Notes under the pieces: generated by a model
Told to the model about the DNA's origin: nothing
The model's database searches: none
What the model saw: the letters and a program-made list of their open reading frames with translations, nothing else
Shown: piece after piece, positions 62,101 to 64,000 of the stretch
How the letters are laid out: every line of letters begins with the position of its first letter
How positions within the stretch are numbered: the stretch's first letter is position 1
From: a virus
IMG/VR virus record: IMGVR_UViG_3300030061_004132
Span: 21,940 to 85,939 of that record
Reading direction: 5' to 3' (one strand)
Length of the DNA: 64,000 nt
Translations under genes and position numbers: made by a program

Positions 62101-62469
62101 TTAAATCTCTTTTAACGATCTCCACCTTACATATCTCACGGACGCGTTGGGCACGCCGACAGCCCTCAAATTACTATTTATATGCGGTACAAGAACTGTC
62201 TTAATATATTGTATCGCGGCCTTGCCAAGAGACATAAATTTGACTGATGTGTCAATGACATAATATTGTTCATAATTAACAGCGTTCTCGTTTTGAGATA
62301 TAACAGTAACCCCTGGGATCGTCCTGATCTTATTTAACACGTCGTTAATGTCCACGCCACCCATTTTATTTAGTCGCAGTACCATGTCAACTTTAAACAC
62401 CCTGTTCTCAGGTGATTTCCTGTCTTGCTCGTTTATATATGTTTTAAAGCCCTCTAACAAATTTTTCAT
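62101..62469 (-). CDS. Leader-bearing small protein
   Basis: A 122-residue protein, leader MKNLLEGFKTYINEQD (Phe instead of Trp). The body KVDMVLRLNKMGGVDINDVL, IRTIPGVTVISQNENAV has a ferredoxin-like beta-alpha-beta look. GAGGG lies before the ATG. Function unknown. Confidence 0.65.
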   Translation of the reverse strand: MKNLLEGFKTYINEQDRKSPENRVFKVDMVLRLNKMGGVDINDVLNKIRTIPGVTVISQNENAVNYEQYYVIDTSVKFMSLGKAAIQYIKTVLVPHINSNLRAVGVPNASVRYVRWRSLKEI

Positions 62470-62500
62470 GGCACTTCCCTCTTAAGTAATTAGAAGCAGT

Positions 62501-62938
62501 TTACTCTAGTTCCCGAATATATTTATCCCAATCGTGTGTTCTATCTTGGGCATCCCTTCCATATTCGTCAAGCATACGCACTACTCGATCAGATCCCCTG
62601 TTGCCAATCTCAATCATTTGAGACTCCTCTAGTGCCGTTATTCTATAAGGAGAGCCACCTTGTATAATCATACAGTCACCAGGCATCAATATCCGTCTCT
62701 CAAAGGGATACTTTTCCGGATTGGTTAGTGTCTTGGACCTGCCGTGAATTACCTCTATCTTACCTTCCAATAGAAAAAACACCTCATCTTTAATCTGGTG
62801 GTATTTTAGGCTGGTGCTGTGGCCCTTCCTGACATTTAACAGCTTCCCGTGCAGAGTATTTAGCGCGGACCAAACCACCTCGGATCCCCAGGGTTGTGGC
62901 ACACCCTTACTGTTTGTGGGCCAAGACATTTTATTCAT
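62501..62938 (-). CDS. Cupin (mannose-6-phosphate isomerase type II-like)
   Basis: A 145-residue protein. PQPWGSEVVWSA is the K/PPWGxE start of sugar-isomerase cupins, followed by HQIKDEVFFLLEGKIEVIHG and FERRILMPGDCMIIQGGSPY, the two cupin motifs. The first His/Glu pair is kept. It could act on the nucleotide-sugar pathway feeding the glycosyltransferases at the left, or be a small-molecule sensor. Confidence 0.75.
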   Translation of the reverse strand: MNKMSWPTNSKGVPQPWGSEVVWSALNTLHGKLLNVRKGHSTSLKYHQIKDEVFFLLEGKIEVIHGRSKTLTNPEKYPFERRILMPGDCMIIQGGSPYRITALEESQMIEIGNRGSDRVVRMLDEYGRDAQDRTHDWDKYIRELE

Positions 62939-62939
62939 G

Positions 62940-63290
62940 TTATCTCCAAAAAATCTGTATACATATTATCATGAATGATAATATTATGCAAGCAATAGTT
63001 TTATAAGTAAGTATCGTCTCGCCCAGCAAGAGCCAGGTTATGATCGGAAAAACAAGGTACGAAGTGCCAAACCCTAGAAATCTGACGGCCCAGAGTTCGC
63101 CATTAAAAAACTTTAGGCCATGAATTGTGGCATACCAAAAAGATAAAGTTGTTGGTATACCGAACACCAAGGAAGCCAGAACGGGCTTATTAGCCCACCA
63201 GGACCACACGGCATGAGAGTTGGTGGCAAACCATGCGCTAATGTGCCCAAGGATCATTAGCGCACTTGCAATCACAAAATTTCTATCCAC
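62940..63290 (-). CDS. Four-span membrane protein
   Basis: A 116-residue protein with GTG start and a G-rich ribosome site. Four hydrophobic helices (about 5-22, 36-54, 70-88, 96-114). WLLLGETILTYKTIACIILS resembles half of an EamA/SMR-type transporter. Function unknown. Confidence 0.6.
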   Translation of the reverse strand: MDRNFVIASALMILGHISAWFATNSHAVWSWWANKPVLASLVFGIPTTLSFWYATIHGLKFFNGELWAVRFLGFGTSYLVFPIITWLLLGETILTYKTIACIILSFMIICIQIFWR

Positions 63291-63690
63291 CGTTGACCCC
63301 CCACTTTATATAATCATATATTTGTTTTTTTGAATACCTGTCCCATTTCTTTATGTTTATTTCAATACCAATTTGCCTTGCTAGCCTAAGGCCGTATTCC
63401 CAAGCATGTATCTCTTCAGATATTACATTTACCCTTTTGGATATGGTCTTAAAAGATCCTTTGGGGTCGAACGCTTGACCAGTGATCCCCCTCTCAGTTC
63501 TGTATATATGGTGTCCAGCTTCATGAAGTAAGCAAAAAATCTGTATTTCCTTCGAATGTTTAGTGCTTATCCCTATGCATTGGGCATCACAATAATAGGC
63601 ATCGAACTCGTCTCTGCCAAAAACAACATTTACGCTATACCTTTCTAACAAGTGTGCTTCAAGGTGTGTTAAATCTTCTGAAAAACTCAT
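63283..63690 (-). CDS. M78-like zinc metallopeptidase
   Basis: A 135-residue protein. Zinc site H56-E-A-G-H60 in FCLLHEAGHHIY and a downstream EEIHAWEYGLRLA glutamate, the ImmA/IrrE (M78) pattern. ImmA-type proteases cleave regulators. No repressor gene is adjacent. It overlaps the next gene by 8 bases. Confidence 0.75.
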   Translation of the reverse strand: MSFSEDLTHLEAHLLERYSVNVVFGRDEFDAYYCDAQCIGISTKHSKEIQIFCLLHEAGHHIYRTERGITGQAFDPKGSFKTISKRVNVISEEIHAWEYGLRLARQIGIEINIKKWDRYSKKQIYDYIKWGVNGG

Positions 63691-64000
63691 ACATTAGTAT
63701 ATAGTTTTTGCCCCTTCCCCCAGAAACTTTTGTTTCTCTTTTTATTTGTTATTAGTGCAACACTTATGTATGTAACACCCATTTCATCCTTCAGAAACTT
63801 GTATGTATGAACGACTAGTTTATCTCCGTATCGAGGCTTCCTCGCCCTTTTTCTTGGGGGCCTATTTAAGTCTTGTAAGCAGCCCTTGACAATATCTTCC
63901 TCACTGTGGCCCATAGATAAATATTTGTCTATGTCACCAATAATATGTGCGGCGACGATCCATGATGTTTTGCCGAACCCCGGCACGCCGAAATTAGAAC
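63687..64000 (-). CDS. Protein of unknown function, partial (N-terminus off the right edge)
   Basis: The frame is open to the right edge, and an internal GTG at 63984-63986 also exists. SNFGVPGFGKTSWIVAAHII looks P-loop-like (GxxGFGKT) though the rest is basic (DLNRPPRKRARKPRYGDKL) and short. Without the missing part no function can be given. The stop overlaps the next ATG. Confidence 0.5.
   Translation of the reverse strand, partial: SNFGVPGFGKTSWIVAAHIIGDIDKYLSMGHSEEDIVKGCLQDLNRPPRKRARKPRYGDKLVVHTYKFLKDEMGVTYISVALITNKKRNKSFWGKGQKLYTNV

Noticed and set aside
1-64000. Integrase, transposase, insertion sequence or attachment site
   Set aside because: No recombinase motif, terminal inverted repeat or tRNA-end duplication was seen. 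The HNH gene at 9150 is the only mobile-type protein and does not interrupt another gene.

Overview
The window reads as part of the genome of a large tailed phage (T4-supergroup style) of a Gram-negative, probably marine, bacterium. Genes are tightly packed and overlap by ATGA or TAATG. The window holds a phage-type tmRNA, five tRNAs, PIN-PhoH, ArdC, SprT, an HNH protein, a DEDD exonuclease and holin-like peptides, and it has no integrase, transposase, CRISPR array or rRNA. The host cannot be identified. Lipoproteins with choice-of-anchor and VWA domains, an Flp pilin and a TadE-like pseudopilin point weakly toward Myxococcota, Bdellovibrionota or a similar lineage. Prohead protease, capsid, portal and terminase genes are not in the window.

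Layout. 1-5.4 kb, minus: six glycan-modification genes (MptE-like, SDR, four glycosyltransferases). 5.4-10.3 kb, minus: RecB/Cas4-like nuclease, zincin, PIN-PhoH behind a promoter, operator and attenuator, HNH protein, ferredoxin-NADP reductase. 10.3-10.9 kb: tmRNA preceded by an Flp pilin gene. 11-21 kb, minus: virion genes, including C1q-like and DNRLRE-like fibre or decoration proteins, coiled-coil core-like proteins, a three-module lysin and a SWIM protein. 21-29.5 kb, plus: eleven genes, ten of them opening with a near-identical 14-16 residue leader of the form MKLLLENWRKYLNE. 29.5-37.5 kb, mixed strands: more leader proteins, TM plus coiled-coil (holin-like) peptides, a VWA lipoprotein, a thermonuclease and predicted ejected proteins. 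37.5-56.4 kb, minus: a GC-richer array of about 45 small genes, most with their own sigma70-type promoter (TTGACA-N16/17-TAAGAT), plus ArdC, a MoxR AAA+/VWA pair, a TadE-like gene, tRNA genes and at least two promoter-driven structured RNAs. 56.4-64 kb, minus: nucleotidyltransferase, lipoproteins, a trypsin-like protease, further leader proteins, exonuclease, cupin and metalloprotease.

Main inference. The leader ends in [Y/F][L/I]xE, which matches the (L/I)xE prohead-protease site that closes the T4 capsid-targeting sequence (MKTYQEFIAE). It heads at least 15 otherwise unrelated proteins: two kinase-like folds, a 2H phosphoesterase of the Acb1 anti-CBASS superfamily, a HAD nucleotidase-like enzyme, Cys-rich basic proteins and large proteins of unknown function. 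I read these as a set of enzymes packaged in the head, clipped by the prohead protease and injected with the DNA. One more leader gene carries an in-frame UGA, and another virion gene pair is joined by a possible -1 frameshift on A10.

Limits. All family assignments are from reading motifs. No database search, structure prediction or RNA folding was run.
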